Of a DNA stretch of 64,000 bases, positions 8,744-18,540 are shown in pieces; positions within the stretch are counted from its first letter, which is position 1; each line of letters opens with the position of its first letter. Source of the stretch: Natrinema altunense. Lineage in GTDB: Archaea; Halobacteriota; Halobacteria; Halobacteriales; Natrialbaceae. The notes below the pieces were generated by a model. That model did no database searches. It had not been told where the DNA came from and saw nothing but the letters and a program-made list of their open reading frames with translations. The position numbers and the translations under genes were made by a program. The stretch covers positions 62,001-126,000 of the forward strand of contig NZ_JNCS01000004.1 of NCBI RefSeq assembly GCF_000731985.1, in the 5' to 3' direction.

Positions 8744-8979
8744 GCCGGCGCCGCTACCGCAGTCGGCTCCTCACGTGGATCGTAAACGCGGGACCGAGCG
8801 ATACGGTTTTGAACCTCTATCTGGTTCTCGGACCGCTCCTGATCGTGCTCGTCACTGTCGTCGGCAGAACCGCAGCGACGACGATCATCGTTGCGGGCTA
8901 CGTCGTCGGATTCGTCGGCTACACGATCTACAACGCCCTCACGACGACGGGACGCCCCGACTGGATACGACATCCATAA
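8740..8979 (+). CDS. Small membrane protein of the trk operon
   Basis: A 79-residue protein with two hydrophobic segments (LNLYLVLGPLLIVLVTVVG and TTIIVAGYVVGFVGYTIYNA) and a basic N-terminus rich in Arg. It overlaps the trkH stop (ATGA), so it is translationally coupled as third gene of the operon. No family was recognised. It may be an accessory or stabilising subunit of the potassium transporter, by context only. Confidence 0.8.
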   Translation: MSRRRYRSRLLTWIVNAGPSDTVLNLYLVLGPLLIVLVTVVGRTAATTIIVAGYVVGFVGYTIYNALTTTGRPDWIRHP

Positions 8980-9086
8980 CCCGTGTTGGATCGGGGGACG
9001 AGCCACGTCGGCGGCGATCGACCGGCCGCGTGAGACGTCGCGACGACGGCCCGTGGGTCGGCGTCATCGATGGGGTTACACGCCGG

Positions 9087-11573
9087 TTAGGCTCCGAGTA
9101 GCGCTTTGAGCCGCGCGGTACCGGTCGCGTCGGACGTGACACCGCGATCCCACAGGACCAACGCCGGCGGCAGGGCGACGATGGATGCGGCAAACGAGTA
9201 GAACACGCTCAACGCGATCAGGAGCCCGAAGTCACCGAGCACGGGCGTGATCGCGAGCATCAGCGCACCCGTTCCGATCGATGTCGTGAGCATACTGCCG
9301 GTGAGCGCACCGCCGGTACTCGACAGCGTCGTCGTAAGCGCCGATACCGCCTCCGGGTGGGCAGTGTATTCGTCGACGAACCGGTGCATAAAGTGGACCG
9401 CGTAATCGACGCCGAGTCCGATGGCGAACGAGAGGAGCAGCCCCGTGACGGCGTTGAGCGGCATATCGAGCAGCCGCATCGTGCCGAGCAGACACGACAC
9501 GGCGATCAGGATCGGAAACACGTTGATGAGACCGATCCACGGCTTCCCCTCGAGAACGCCGTACACGATCACGAGAAAGACCGTCGAGAGCACGAGTGCG
9601 AGTACCATCCCCTGAATCGATGAGTCGAACAGACTGTTGGTGATCGCATTGTAAATGAGGGGGGTGCCCGTCGCGGTTGCAGTGTACCGGAAGGAGTCGG
9701 CGTGATCGGCTCCGTCCGCTGCGATTTCGTCGATCGTGGCGTCCGATTCGATGGTGTACTCGACCTGGGCCGCTCGTCGGTCGGGAGTCAGGTACCGTTC
9801 CGCCGATGGCCCTGCCGGCGACGCGAACAACTCGTCGTAGATCCGGTCGAGATTGCTGTCGGGAATGCCGTTCCCGTCCCGGTCGTTACGGGCGACCAGC
9901 GCAGCGAACTCGGGGTCCGCGTCGGCATGGGACCGAATCACGGAGACGATACTCCGTGATTCCGCCCGTCCGTTCGGCCCGACGGCGAGCGTCTCCGGGG
10001 GATCATCGTCAGGGGCCGCCAGTGCCTCGAGCGCGTGGTCCTCCTCGAACGGCCCCTCGACGTACATCGTTATCGACTGATCCTGATCGGCCGCGAACCG
10101 CCCCTCGAGCAGGTTGAGCGTCTCCGTGGCGGTGTACTCGCCCGGGGCGAACGGTTCCGGGACGTAATCGACGTACCACGCCTCCTCTTCGGGCGGGAGG
10201 AAGTCCTCCTCCTCGAACGTGGTTTCGACGCCGGTACCGTACGCACCCATCCCGGCCCCGAAGAGTAAGAGGAGAACGACCATGATGACCGGAGCGCGCT
10301 TGCCGACCGTCGCGGAGACGGCCAGCAGCCGACCGAGCGAGGATTCCTCGGAGGCGATCGGGGTCGAGTTGAACTCCCGGACGTCGTGTCGGTCCCGGAA
10401 GCGGTCGGCCTGCAGCTTCATCGCGGGCAAACACCCGCTGAAGATGACGAACGTAAAGACGATCCCGGCGGAAGCCACAAGACCCATCTCCCGCATCGGC
10501 TCGAGGTCGGCGAAGACGTTCGCTCCGAAGCCGAAGACCGCGGTGGCGGTCACGATGAAAAAGGCGGCCGATAGCTGGCTCGTCGCGGTACGCATCGCGG
10601 GAACCGTGTCGTCACCCCGGAGCTTTTCCTCGCGATAGCGGTTGATGATGTGGATCCCGAAGTCGACGCCGACGGCCAACAACAGGACGGGAACGATGAT
10701 CATCTCCTGCCCGAACGGTATCCCGACGTAGCCGAGGAACCCGAACGTCCAGACCATCGTCATCAGCAACGCGATCAGACCGAGTAGCAGATCGAAGGGG
10801 TCCCGGTAGGCGACGGCAAGGAAGCCCAAAAGCAGCGCCACGACGACGGGCATGACCATCACGAACGAATCGCTGATGACGTCTTCGAGTTCGGAGTCGA
10901 CGATACCGCTACCGAACGCGCGGATATCGGCCGGTTCGTCGGCCGCCATCGTATCGATCGTCGTCAGGATACCTTCCATGTCCTCGTCGTCGAACTCGGA
11001 TGGCACGTCGTGGGAGATCACCGTTATCGACGCCGATGCCGACGCCTGATCGCGGTTGAAGTCCTCCGAGACCAGCCTCGAGAACGCCCGCCTCGAGCCG
11101 ACTTCGCGGACCGCCTGCCGAAGTTCGGTGTCCGTCGCCCGTTCGACGGCCCGGCGCTGTTCGGCCGGCGTGTCCGCACCGGGCTCGAGCGCCTGCGCGA
11201 CCATCGTCGCGGGGCCGTTCGCGGACTGCATTCTGAGCGTCGGCCGATCGTCGATTCGCTCGAGCAGGCGGAGAACGTGGAGGAGTTCCTCGCGCGTGAG
11301 GACATCGGTGCCGTCATGGACGAGTCGCGTCGTCTCACCCTCGGCCGTAAACGGTCCCTCGAAGTCCGCTTCGACGGCGTCTTGCGCTTCTTTGACTGCG
11401 AGGCCGTCGGAATATCGCTCGCGGAGATCGGTCTCCGTTTCGACCAGCGGGATTCCGGCGGCGAACAACGCGGTCAAGAGTAGAAAACAGATAACGATTA
11501 CACGCGGGCGGGAGACGATGAGGGCGGTCGACTGCGTGATCGCCTCGTCGATCCAGTGTCCGACCCTAGTCAT
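9087..11573 (-). CDS. RND superfamily exporter (MMPL/Patched-like)
   Basis: An 828-residue polytopic membrane protein with the RND two-fold repeat: one helix (PRVIVICFLLLTALFAAG), a large extracytoplasmic loop of about 200 residues, five helices, then a second copy of the pattern (helix near residue 440, loop, five helices). The fourth-helix motifs GVDFGIHIINRYREE and GLGVDYAVHFMHRFVDE are typical of MMPL/HpnN-like proteins, where acidic residues carry protons. These proteins usually export lipids or hydrophobic compounds. No periplasmic adaptor is near, as expected for an archaeon. The start at 11573 (MTRVGHW) is chosen because the first helix follows it. The substrate is unknown. Confidence 0.9.
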   Translation of the reverse strand: MTRVGHWIDEAITQSTALIVSRPRVIVICFLLLTALFAAGIPLVETETDLRERYSDGLAVKEAQDAVEADFEGPFTAEGETTRLVHDGTDVLTREELLHVLRLLERIDDRPTLRMQSANGPATMVAQALEPGADTPAEQRRAVERATDTELRQAVREVGSRRAFSRLVSEDFNRDQASASASITVISHDVPSEFDDEDMEGILTTIDTMAADEPADIRAFGSGIVDSELEDVISDSFVMVMPVVVALLLGFLAVAYRDPFDLLLGLIALLMTMVWTFGFLGYVGIPFGQEMIIVPVLLLAVGVDFGIHIINRYREEKLRGDDTVPAMRTATSQLSAAFFIVTATAVFGFGANVFADLEPMREMGLVASAGIVFTFVIFSGCLPAMKLQADRFRDRHDVREFNSTPIASEESSLGRLLAVSATVGKRAPVIMVVLLLLFGAGMGAYGTGVETTFEEEDFLPPEEEAWYVDYVPEPFAPGEYTATETLNLLEGRFAADQDQSITMYVEGPFEEDHALEALAAPDDDPPETLAVGPNGRAESRSIVSVIRSHADADPEFAALVARNDRDGNGIPDSNLDRIYDELFASPAGPSAERYLTPDRRAAQVEYTIESDATIDEIAADGADHADSFRYTATATGTPLIYNAITNSLFDSSIQGMVLALVLSTVFLVIVYGVLEGKPWIGLINVFPILIAVSCLLGTMRLLDMPLNAVTGLLLSFAIGLGVDYAVHFMHRFVDEYTAHPEAVSALTTTLSSTGGALTGSMLTTSIGTGALMLAITPVLGDFGLLIALSVFYSFAASIVALPPALVLWDRGVTSDATGTARLKALLGA

Positions 11574-12015
11574 GGGGACGAGTTGAGCGTCGATCGATCG
11601 ACGGCACTGTCTCGCTCTCGGGTTCGGGTCTCGAGCGCCGTGCCAGCGGTCGCGGGTCCCGACGTGATCGAACCGCCACAGCCCGCCACGAACCGGCACC
11701 CCGCGCTACCTGCGGGCCGTCGTCCGGCGACGGCAACGTGACTACGTGGCGACGGCATCGGCACGATGACGCTACGCGGCGGTTGGACGTTCCGTCACCC
11801 CCCGTTCACTCGTCCGTTCGAGCCCGAACGAGCGGCGACGCCAGTGTTGGCACCTGTCCGATCGGATCGTCATGCGTGGTATATGAAATTATTATATCAA
11901 AATACTTTCGCAGATATCGGACTGAATGGGAATTTGAGAAAGGCTGAAGCACGTTCGGGCCCGGTTTTGCTGGACTAAAATAACACTCTTTGCTAGTTGA
12001 ATATCATTTTAATAC

Positions 12016-12061
12016 GCGCTCGAGCAACTGCCACAACACGGGCACGGTGCGATCGGTACGG
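12016..12061. repeat. Copy 2 of a short dispersed intergenic sequence
   Basis: GCGCTCGAGCA (12016-12026) and GTGCGATCGGTACGG (12047-12061) match blocks at 6358-6393 upstream of trkA in the same order. The spacer is about 10 bases longer here. Confidence 0.5.
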
Positions 12062-12155
12062 CCGAACGGACACCGCTGACAAGGGGATCGAGGCACCGGC
12101 ACGAGCGCGGCGACGCGGCATCGGCGAAGGGGACTACTCGCCGCGCTCGAGGACG

Positions 12156-12243
12156 CGATAGTAGCCACTGCAAGTCAGTGCACACCTGACCGCATGACGA
12201 CGTTGCGGGCAGTGTGTCAATCGGTTCAGTGGCGACTATATCG
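12156..12243. repeat. Large imperfect inverted repeat (stem-loop or MITE-like element)
   Basis: The left arm begins CGATAGTAGCCACTG (12156-12170) and the right arm ends CAGTGGCGACTATATCG (12227-12243); ATAGTAGCCACTG and the reverse complement ATAGTCGCCACTG differ at one position. Inner parts also partly pair (GTGCACACCTGACCGC against GCGGGCAGTGTG). The whole element is about 88 bases with a small central loop. It could be a palindromic mobile-element relic or an RNA hairpin in the leader region of leuS. Confidence 0.6.
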
Positions 12244-12350
12244 CCGACCGACGGACAGCCGTCTCGAAGCTGCCATCGCCGGTCCGGGCAAAGCGAGCTA
12301 GTGTATGGAAAGGTATAGGGTGGCGTCCCGTTCTAGAGGTATATAAGCAA

Positions 12351-14999
12351 ATGAGCGACGCGGGATACGACCACGCGACGGTCGAACGGCGCTGGCAAGA
12401 GGCGTGGGACGAGGCGGACGTCTTTCGGACGCCCGACAACGTCGAGGACCCGACGTACGTCCTCGGAATGTACCCGTATCCGTCCGGGAAGCTCCATATG
12501 GGCCACGTCCGTAACTACACGATCACGGACGCATACGCTCGCTACCGGCGGATGCGGGGCGACGACGTCCTCCACCCGATGGGGTGGGACGCGTTCGGGC
12601 TCCCCGCGGAAAACGCGGCCAAGGAGCGCGACACGAACCCCCGCGACTGGACGCTCGACTGCATCGATACGATGCGCGACCAGATGACCGCGATGGGCTT
12701 TGGCTACGACTGGGATCGGGAGATCACCACCTGTACGCCGGAGTACTACCAGTGGAACCAGTGGCTGTTCTCCCGGTTCCACGAGGAGGGGCTGGTCGAG
12801 CGCCGCGACGCCGAAGTCAACTGGTGTCCCCACTGCGAGACCGTCCTCGCCGACGAGCAGGTCGAGGGCGAGGCCGAACTCTGCTGGCGCTGTGATACGC
12901 CCGTCGAGCAGCGCGAGCTCGAGCAGTGGTTCCTGCAGATCACCGAGTACGCCGACGAGTTGCTCGAGGCGATCGACGACCTGGAGGGGTGGCCCAACTC
13001 GGTGCGACAGATGCAGCGCAACTGGATCGGCCGCCAGTACGGGACGGAACTCGAGTTTCACGTCGAGGACCACGGCCCGGTCGAGGCCTTTACGACCCGC
13101 GTCGACACGATCCACGGGGCGACCTTCTTCGCGCTCGCGCCGGACCACCCGATCAGCGAGGCATTGGCCGAGGAAGACGACGAGATTCGTCGGTTCATCG
13201 ACCACGAAGCCGATCCCGACGGCGACGAACCCAACGGCGTCGAAACCGGCCTGACCGCCACGAACCCCGCTACCGGCGAGGAGATCCCGGTCTACGTCGC
13301 GGACTTCGTCCTCTCGGACGTCGGGACGGGTGCACTGATGGCCGTGCCGGCCCACGACGAGCGCGACCACGCCTTCGCCGAAAAGATGGGGATCGATGTC
13401 CGGCCGGTCATCGCCCCCGAACCCGACGGCGACGAGGACCCGACCGCGCCCGACGTGAGCGAGGCGGCCTACACCGAGGACGGCGTTCTGATCGACGCCG
13501 GCGAGTACAGCGGGCTGGACAGCGAAACCGCCCGCGAACGGCTGACCGAGGACATCGACAGCGCCGAGGAGGCCACGCAGTATCAACTGCGCGACTGGGG
13601 AATCTCCCGGCAGCGCTACTGGGGAACGCCGATCCCGGTCGTCCACTGTGACGACTGTGGCCCCGTGATGGTCCCGGACGAGGAGCTGCCGGTCGAACTT
13701 CCCGAGTTCATCAACACGACCGGGAACCCGCTGGACGCCGCCGAGGAGTGGCAACGGACCACGTGCCCGGAGTGTGGGGCCGACGCGACCCGCGAAACCG
13801 ACACGATGGACACCTTCGTCGACTCCTCGTGGTACTTCCTGCGGTACGTCTCGCCGGCCCTCGAGGACGCCCCCTACGACCGCGAGCGTGCCAACGACTG
13901 GATGCCGGTTGACCAGTACGTCGGCGGCATCGAGCACGCCGTGATGCACCTGCTCTATTCCCGGTTCTTCACGAAGGTGCTGGCCGACAACGAGGGACTC
14001 GAGCACCGCGAGCCGTTCACGAACCTGCTGGCACAGGGGATGGTCCAGTTGGAAGGCGAGAAGATGTCCAAATCCAAGGGGAACGTCGTCTCACCCCAGC
14101 GGATCGTCGAGGAGTACGGCGCGGACACCGCACGCCTGTTCATGATGCAGGCCGCCCAGCCCGAACGCGACTTCGACTGGAGCGAAGAAGGCGTCCAGTC
14201 GACGTACGCCTTCCTCGAGCGACTGAAAGGGATGGTCGAAAGCTACGTCGACGAGCAACCGGACGGTGACGCGGACGCCGTCGCGAGCTACGTCGACGCG
14301 GAGATCGAGGCGACGATCGCCATCGCGAGCGAGGAGTACGAGGCCCTGACGTTCAACAAGGCGCTGCGGGAAACGCAGGACCTCGTGCGAACGCTGCGCC
14401 AATACGCCGACTACACCGAGCCCCACGCCGAGACCTACGAGCGCGGACTGTCGGCCGTGGTCCGCCTGCTCTCGCCGGTCGCGCCCCACATCGCGGAGGA
14501 GTTGTACGACGAACTGGGCAGCGACGGGTTCGTCGCCGAGGCCGCGTGGCCGACCGCCGAGGTCGACCGCGACTACGTCGACAAGCGCCGCCGACTGGTC
14601 GAGAACACCCGCGAAGACATCCGCGACATCGTCGACGTCGCCGGGATCGAGGACCCCACCGGGATCGACGTGGTCGTCGCGCCCGAGTGGAAGTACGACG
14701 CCTTAGAGATCGCGATCGAGAGCGACGCGGAGAACCTGATCGGCGAACTCATGCAGGAGAGTCACATCCGCGAACGGGGCGACGCCGCGGCCGATTACGG
14801 ACAGGACCTGCAGGCCGAGCGCGAGGCGCTGTCGATGTCGCTCGAGTCGGACGACGAGTACGCGGCCCTCGAGTCCGCGGCGTGGCTGATCGAGCGCGAG
14901 TTCGACGCCCCCGTGCGCGTCGTTCGCGCCGCCGAGGCCGACGAGGACGTGCTCGCGAACGCCGAGCCCGGACGGCCCGCGATCGAAATCGACGACTGA
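12351..14999 (+). CDS. leuS: Leucyl-tRNA synthetase, bacterial-type catalytic core
   Basis: An 882-residue class I synthetase that charges tRNA-Leu. It has the HIGH signature as HMGHVRNYTITD near residue 49, a zinc-ribbon insertion with CPHCETVL...CWRC, the CP1 editing domain (FTTRVDTIHGATF, threonine-rich and D-containing LMAVPAHDERD), and an intact KMSKS motif at residues 571-575 (GEKMSKSKGN). The catalytic core and insertion layout follow bacterial LeuRS rather than the usual archaeal form; haloarchaeal LeuRS with bacterial-type cores and archaeal-type C-terminal domains are known from Natrialba magadii. This is probably the housekeeping enzyme. A second, archaeal-type LeuRS lies at 34068-36914. 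Confidence 0.95.
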   Translation: MSDAGYDHATVERRWQEAWDEADVFRTPDNVEDPTYVLGMYPYPSGKLHMGHVRNYTITDAYARYRRMRGDDVLHPMGWDAFGLPAENAAKERDTNPRDWTLDCIDTMRDQMTAMGFGYDWDREITTCTPEYYQWNQWLFSRFHEEGLVERRDAEVNWCPHCETVLADEQVEGEAELCWRCDTPVEQRELEQWFLQITEYADELLEAIDDLEGWPNSVRQMQRNWIGRQYGTELEFHVEDHGPVEAFTTRVDTIHGATFFALAPDHPISEALAEEDDEIRRFIDHEADPDGDEPNGVETGLTATNPATGEEIPVYVADFVLSDVGTGALMAVPAHDERDHAFAEKMGIDVRPVIAPEPDGDEDPTAPDVSEAAYTEDGVLIDAGEYSGLDSETARERLTEDIDSAEEATQYQLRDWGISRQRYWGTPIPVVHCDDCGPVMVPDEELPVELPEFINTTGNPLDAAEEWQRTTCPECGADATRETDTMDTFVDSSWYFLRYVSPALEDAPYDRERANDWMPVDQYVGGIEHAVMHLLYSRFFTKVLADNEGLEHREPFTNLLAQGMVQLEGEKMSKSKGNVVSPQRIVEEYGADTARLFMMQAAQPERDFDWSEEGVQSTYAFLERLKGMVESYVDEQPDGDADAVASYVDAEIEATIAIASEEYEALTFNKALRETQDLVRTLRQYADYTEPHAETYERGLSAVVRLLSPVAPHIAEELYDELGSDGFVAEAAWPTAEVDRDYVDKRRRLVENTREDIRDIVDVAGIEDPTGIDVVVAPEWKYDALEIAIESDAENLIGELMQESHIRERGDAAADYGQDLQAEREALSMSLESDDEYAALESAAWLIEREFDAPVRVVRAAEADEDVLANAEPGRPAIEIDD

Positions 15000-15097
15000 C
15001 AGCGCGCCGACCGAACCGCCATCGGAACCGACAGCAAGCGATCCGATTTATACCCCGGCTCGTGGTAGGGTCGTGACAGCACCGGGTAGCGTCGAGA

Positions 15098-15862
15098 ATG
15101 AACGCACACCGTACGGCTCCCGTCCGACGGCCGGTCGTGGATGGGGCGTCGTCGACCGCGCCACACATCACGTCGATGACGTGGCGTGACGGGCTGTTCA
15201 CCCACTGGCCGGTCGACCCCGACGCGCTTCGTCCGCACGTCCCCGGTCAGTTGACGCTCGAGACGCGGGACGGCCGCGCCTGGCTGAGCGTGCTCCCGTT
15301 CGTGCTCACGAACGTGGGGCTTCGCGGCATCCCGTCGATCACGCGGCTGGCCTTCGGCGAACTCAACGTTCGGACCGACGTCAGACATCGGGGCCATCCG
15401 GGCCTGTTCTTCTTCAGTATCGACGTCGGAAACTCGTTCGTCGCGGCGACCGTCGGCCGGGCGGCGAGATTGCCCGTCTACCGCGCCCGGATGCGGATCG
15501 GGGCCACCGAAGCCAACCACGTGGCATTCCACAGCGAACGACAAGCGGGTGAGACGGCGCACGACGGTCTCCCCCGGTTCGACGCGACCTACCGCCCCGA
15601 CGGCGAGGTCTTCACCGCCGACCCCAGCACGCTCACACACTGGCTTACCGCGCGCCGACGGTTCTACGCTCCGGACGCCGACACCGTCCTGACCGGCGAA
15701 ATCGCACACGACCCGTGGCCGCTCCAGCCGGCTACGGTGACGATTCACGAGAACACGATGCGTTCGGCCAACGGCCTGCCGACGCCGACCGGCGACCCGC
15801 TCGTCCACTACGCGGACGAACTATCGATGACCGGTTCGGTGCCGCGGCGACTCGAACACTGA
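15098..15862 (+). CDS. YqjF/DUF2071 family protein
   Basis: A 254-residue protein of the DUF2071 group, which has a fold related to acetoacetate decarboxylase. Typical elements are MTWRDGLFTHWPVDPDALRPHVP, where the first Trp and the L-R-P-x-V-P turn are conserved, and the strand ELNVRTDVRHRGHPGLFFFSIDV. No enzymatic activity is established for the family as far as I know. It stands alone after leuS with a 98-base gap. The ATG at 15098 gives an N-terminal extension of about 25 residues before the conserved start; the internal Met at 15176 could be the true start. Confidence 0.85.
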   Translation: MNAHRTAPVRRPVVDGASSTAPHITSMTWRDGLFTHWPVDPDALRPHVPGQLTLETRDGRAWLSVLPFVLTNVGLRGIPSITRLAFGELNVRTDVRHRGHPGLFFFSIDVGNSFVAATVGRAARLPVYRARMRIGATEANHVAFHSERQAGETAHDGLPRFDATYRPDGEVFTADPSTLTHWLTARRRFYAPDADTVLTGEIAHDPWPLQPATVTIHENTMRSANGLPTPTGDPLVHYADELSMTGSVPRRLEH

Positions 15863-16036
15863 CCGCGCCTCGACGGGAAGCCACAACCACCCGTACGGGG
15901 CCGTCGGCGGGCCGTCGAAACGCCGAGACGGTCCCGTGTCGCGTCTCGAACGCGAGCGCCACGGACCTGTCCCGTGTGGACGCGTATCGTTAGGTTTGTT
16001 AACTATGATGTGAAACAATATCTCCACACAGTATCG

Positions 16037-17476
16037 ATGTCAATGACACGCACAGGAACGACCGGCAACGACCGGAATTCGTTCATTTACGTCGTCGCGG
16101 CGTTGGCCGCGCTCAACGGGCTACTGTTCGGGTTCGACACCGGCGTCATCTCCGGCGCGATGTTGTACATTCGAAACACGTTCGAACTGGCGACCGTCTT
16201 CGGCTATTCGATGAACGCCTCGCTGATCGAGGGGATCATCGTCAGCGGGGCGATGATCGGTGCGATCATCGGGGCGGCACTGGGCGGCCGCCTCGCGGAT
16301 CGACTCGGTCGACGGCGACTCATCCTCGTGGGTGCCGTCGTCTTCTTCGTCGGGTCGCTTATCATGGCGATCGCGCCGACCGTGGAGATACTGATCGTCG
16401 GTCGAATCGTCGACGGGATCGGCGTCGGGTTCGCCTCGGTCGTCGGTCCGCTGTACATCTCCGAGATCTCACCGCCGAAGATCCGTGGGTCGTTGGTCTC
16501 GCTCAACCAACTGACGATCACCAGCGGCATCCTCATCGCCTACCTCGTGAACTTCGCGTTCTCCGCCAGCGGCGAGTGGCGCTGGATGCTCGGCCTCGGC
16601 ATGGTCCCCGCCGCGGTCCTGTTCGTCGGCATGCTGTTCATGCCCGAGAGCCCCCGCTGGCTCTACGAACACGGCCGCGAAAGCGACGCTCGCGAGGTGC
16701 TCGCCAGTACCCGCGTCGAGACCCAGGTCGAGGACGAACTGCGCGAGATCAAGGAGACGATCCACACCGAGTCCGGGACGCTCCGCGACCTCTTCGAGCC
16801 GTGGGTGCGACCGATGCTGATCGTCGGCGTCGGCCTGGCGGCGTTCCAGCAGGTGACCGGCATCAACACGGTCATGTACTACGCGCCGACGATCCTCGAG
16901 TCGACCGGCTTCGCGGACACCGCCTCGATCCTGGCGACCGTCGGTATCGGCGTCGTCAACGTCGTCATGACCGTCGTTGCGGTGCTGTTGATCGACCGTA
17001 CGGGCCGCCGTCCGTTGTTGCTCCTGGGACTGGCCGGGATGAGCGTCATGCTCGCCGTCCTGGGAGTCGCGTTCTACCTGCCCGGTCTCTCGGGCGCGAT
17101 CGGCTGGATCGCGACCGGGAGCCTGATGTTGTACGTCGCGTTCTTCGCGATCGGACTGGGGCCGGTCTTCTGGCTGCTGATCTCCGAGATTTATCCGACG
17201 GAGATCCGCGGGACGGCGATGGGCGTCGTCACCGTCGTCAACTGGGCCGGCAACCTGCTCGTGTCCCTGACCTTCCTGCGACTGATCGACGTGGTCGGAC
17301 AGACGGGGACGTTCTGGCTGTACGGCGCACTCTCGGTGCTCGCATTGCTCTTCTGTTATCGGCTCGTGCCCGAGACCAAAGGGCGGTCGCTCGAGGCGAT
17401 CGAGGCCGATCTCCGCGAGACGGCGTTCGGAGCCGAGGCCGGCGAACGCCCGCAGGCGACGGAAACGGACGACTGA
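16037..17476 (+). CDS. Sugar porter family MFS transporter
   Basis: A 479-residue, 12-helix major facilitator. Sugar-porter signatures are all present: GFDTGVISGAM in helix 1, GRLADRLGRRR after helix 2, PLYISEISPPKIRG after helix 4, PESPRWLYEHGR before the central loop, QQVTGINTVMYYAP in helix 7, LISEIYPTEIRGTAMG after helix 10 and PETKGRSLE near the end. It likely imports a monosaccharide or polyol by cation symport. The ATG at 16037 is used; an upstream ATG (15974) would add 21 residues without family similarity. No sugar catabolism genes are adjacent, so the substrate is open. Confidence 0.93.
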   Translation: MSMTRTGTTGNDRNSFIYVVAALAALNGLLFGFDTGVISGAMLYIRNTFELATVFGYSMNASLIEGIIVSGAMIGAIIGAALGGRLADRLGRRRLILVGAVVFFVGSLIMAIAPTVEILIVGRIVDGIGVGFASVVGPLYISEISPPKIRGSLVSLNQLTITSGILIAYLVNFAFSASGEWRWMLGLGMVPAAVLFVGMLFMPESPRWLYEHGRESDAREVLASTRVETQVEDELREIKETIHTESGTLRDLFEPWVRPMLIVGVGLAAFQQVTGINTVMYYAPTILESTGFADTASILATVGIGVVNVVMTVVAVLLIDRTGRRPLLLLGLAGMSVMLAVLGVAFYLPGLSGAIGWIATGSLMLYVAFFAIGLGPVFWLLISEIYPTEIRGTAMGVVTVVNWAGNLLVSLTFLRLIDVVGQTGTFWLYGALSVLALLFCYRLVPETKGRSLEAIEADLRETAFGAEAGERPQATETDD

Positions 17477-17547
17477 CGCTCGAGAACGGCGTTCCGATCG
17501 AAAAAATAGCGATCACGTCGGCCGGTCGACGGCCGGCGAGTCGACGT

Positions 17548-18540
17548 CTACTGGTCGGTATCGATCAGTCCGAAGTCGGTGCCGGCACCGTCCTCGCGGG
17601 CGGTCTCGTAGACGACCCGCGCGGCTGCGACGTCCTGAATCGCGAGCCCGGTCGAATCGAAGACCGTAACGCCCGTCTCCTCGGTCCGTCCCGCCTTCGA
17701 GCCGACGACGAGTTCGCCGATTTCGCCGTGGATGTCGTCGTCGGTCAACACGCCCTCGTGGTAGGGAACGTTGATCTCGCCCGAGTGGGTACACTGCTCG
17801 TGGTCGTCGATGACGATCCGCGCCGCGTCCAGCAGTTCGTCGTGCAGTTCGTGTTTCCCCTCGGCGTCGGCCCCCATCGCGTTGATGTGTGTGTGCTCGC
17901 CGACATCTGAGAGTCCCACGATCGGATCCTCGACCGGCGTCACGGTCGAACACACGTCACAGTGACCGGCTTCGGAAATCGAGCCACTGCGGATGTCGAA
18001 GCGGTCCTCGTAGGTCTCGACGAATCGCTGTACGCGCTCCTCGTCGGGGTCCGAAACGACGACTTCCTCGATCGGTCGAATCTCGCTGATCGCCTCGAGT
18101 TGCGTGTACGACTGGACGCCGGCCCCGACGAGTCCGAGACTCGAGGCGTCCTCGACGGCGAGGTAGTCGGTGGCGACGGCGGCCGCCGCACCGGTTCGTT
18201 TCATCGTCAGCGCCGTCCCATCCATGATGGCAAGCGGGAGCGCGGTCTCGGGATCGGAGTAGATCATCGTCCCCAGTACCGTCGGGAGATCGTGATCCGC
18301 GGGGTTGTCCGGATGGACGTTGACCCACTTCAGGCCGGCCGCGTCCCAGTCGCCCGTATCGAGGTAGGCGGGCATCGATCGGAAGTCACCGTTGTACTGC
18401 GGGAGATCGATGTAGGATTTCGCGGGCATCTGTGTGGTGCCGCGCTCGAACGCACCGAAGGCCTGTTCGATCGCATCGATGACGGCGGACAGTCGTGCGT
18501 ACTCGTTGACATCATCGCTATCCAACAGAAGCGTAGTCAT
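17548..18540 (-). CDS. Ornithine cyclodeaminase / archaeal alanine dehydrogenase family
   Basis: A 330-residue NAD(P)-dependent enzyme of the OCD/mu-crystallin family. The conserved basic residues K41 (MPAKSYIDLP) and K71 region (GLKWVNVHPDNP), the RTGAAAAVATDYLA segment and the GLVGAGVQS nucleotide motif are visible. Family members perform reversible oxidative deamination of alanine (archaeal Ala dehydrogenase) or cyclisation of ornithine to proline, and the sequence alone does not separate these. It is monocistronic and converges with the sugar porter gene. The region 5' of its ATG is A/T-rich, consistent with a promoter. Confidence 0.88.
   Translation of the reverse strand: MTTLLLDSDDVNEYARLSAVIDAIEQAFGAFERGTTQMPAKSYIDLPQYNGDFRSMPAYLDTGDWDAAGLKWVNVHPDNPADHDLPTVLGTMIYSDPETALPLAIMDGTALTMKRTGAAAAVATDYLAVEDASSLGLVGAGVQSYTQLEAISEIRPIEEVVVSDPDEERVQRFVETYEDRFDIRSGSISEAGHCDVCSTVTPVEDPIVGLSDVGEHTHINAMGADAEGKHELHDELLDAARIVIDDHEQCTHSGEINVPYHEGVLTDDDIHGEIGELVVGSKAGRTEETGVTVFDSTGLAIQDVAAARVVYETAREDGAGTDFGLIDTDQ

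Larger units (their letters stand above)
11574..12350. other. Long intergenic region upstream of leuS
   Basis: 777 bases with no convincing gene. An open frame of about 70 codons (11766-11978) has no family features and atypical composition. The region holds an A/T-rich patch near 11882-12010, copy 2 of a short dispersed sequence (12016-12061), a large imperfect inverted repeat (12156-12243), and TATA-like sequences GGTATAGGG near 12311 and TATATAAG near 12337 before the leuS ATG. The size is large for this compact genome. Confidence 0.5.

Noticed and set aside
11766-11978. 70-codon frame in the spacer before leuS
   Set aside because: It crosses an A/T-rich promoter-like stretch and has no recognisable domain.
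12333-14006. 557-codon frame antisense to leuS and similar long antisense frames elsewhere
   Set aside because: In GC-rich haloarchaeal genes the complementary frame stays open by codon bias; the leuS frame has the clear motifs.
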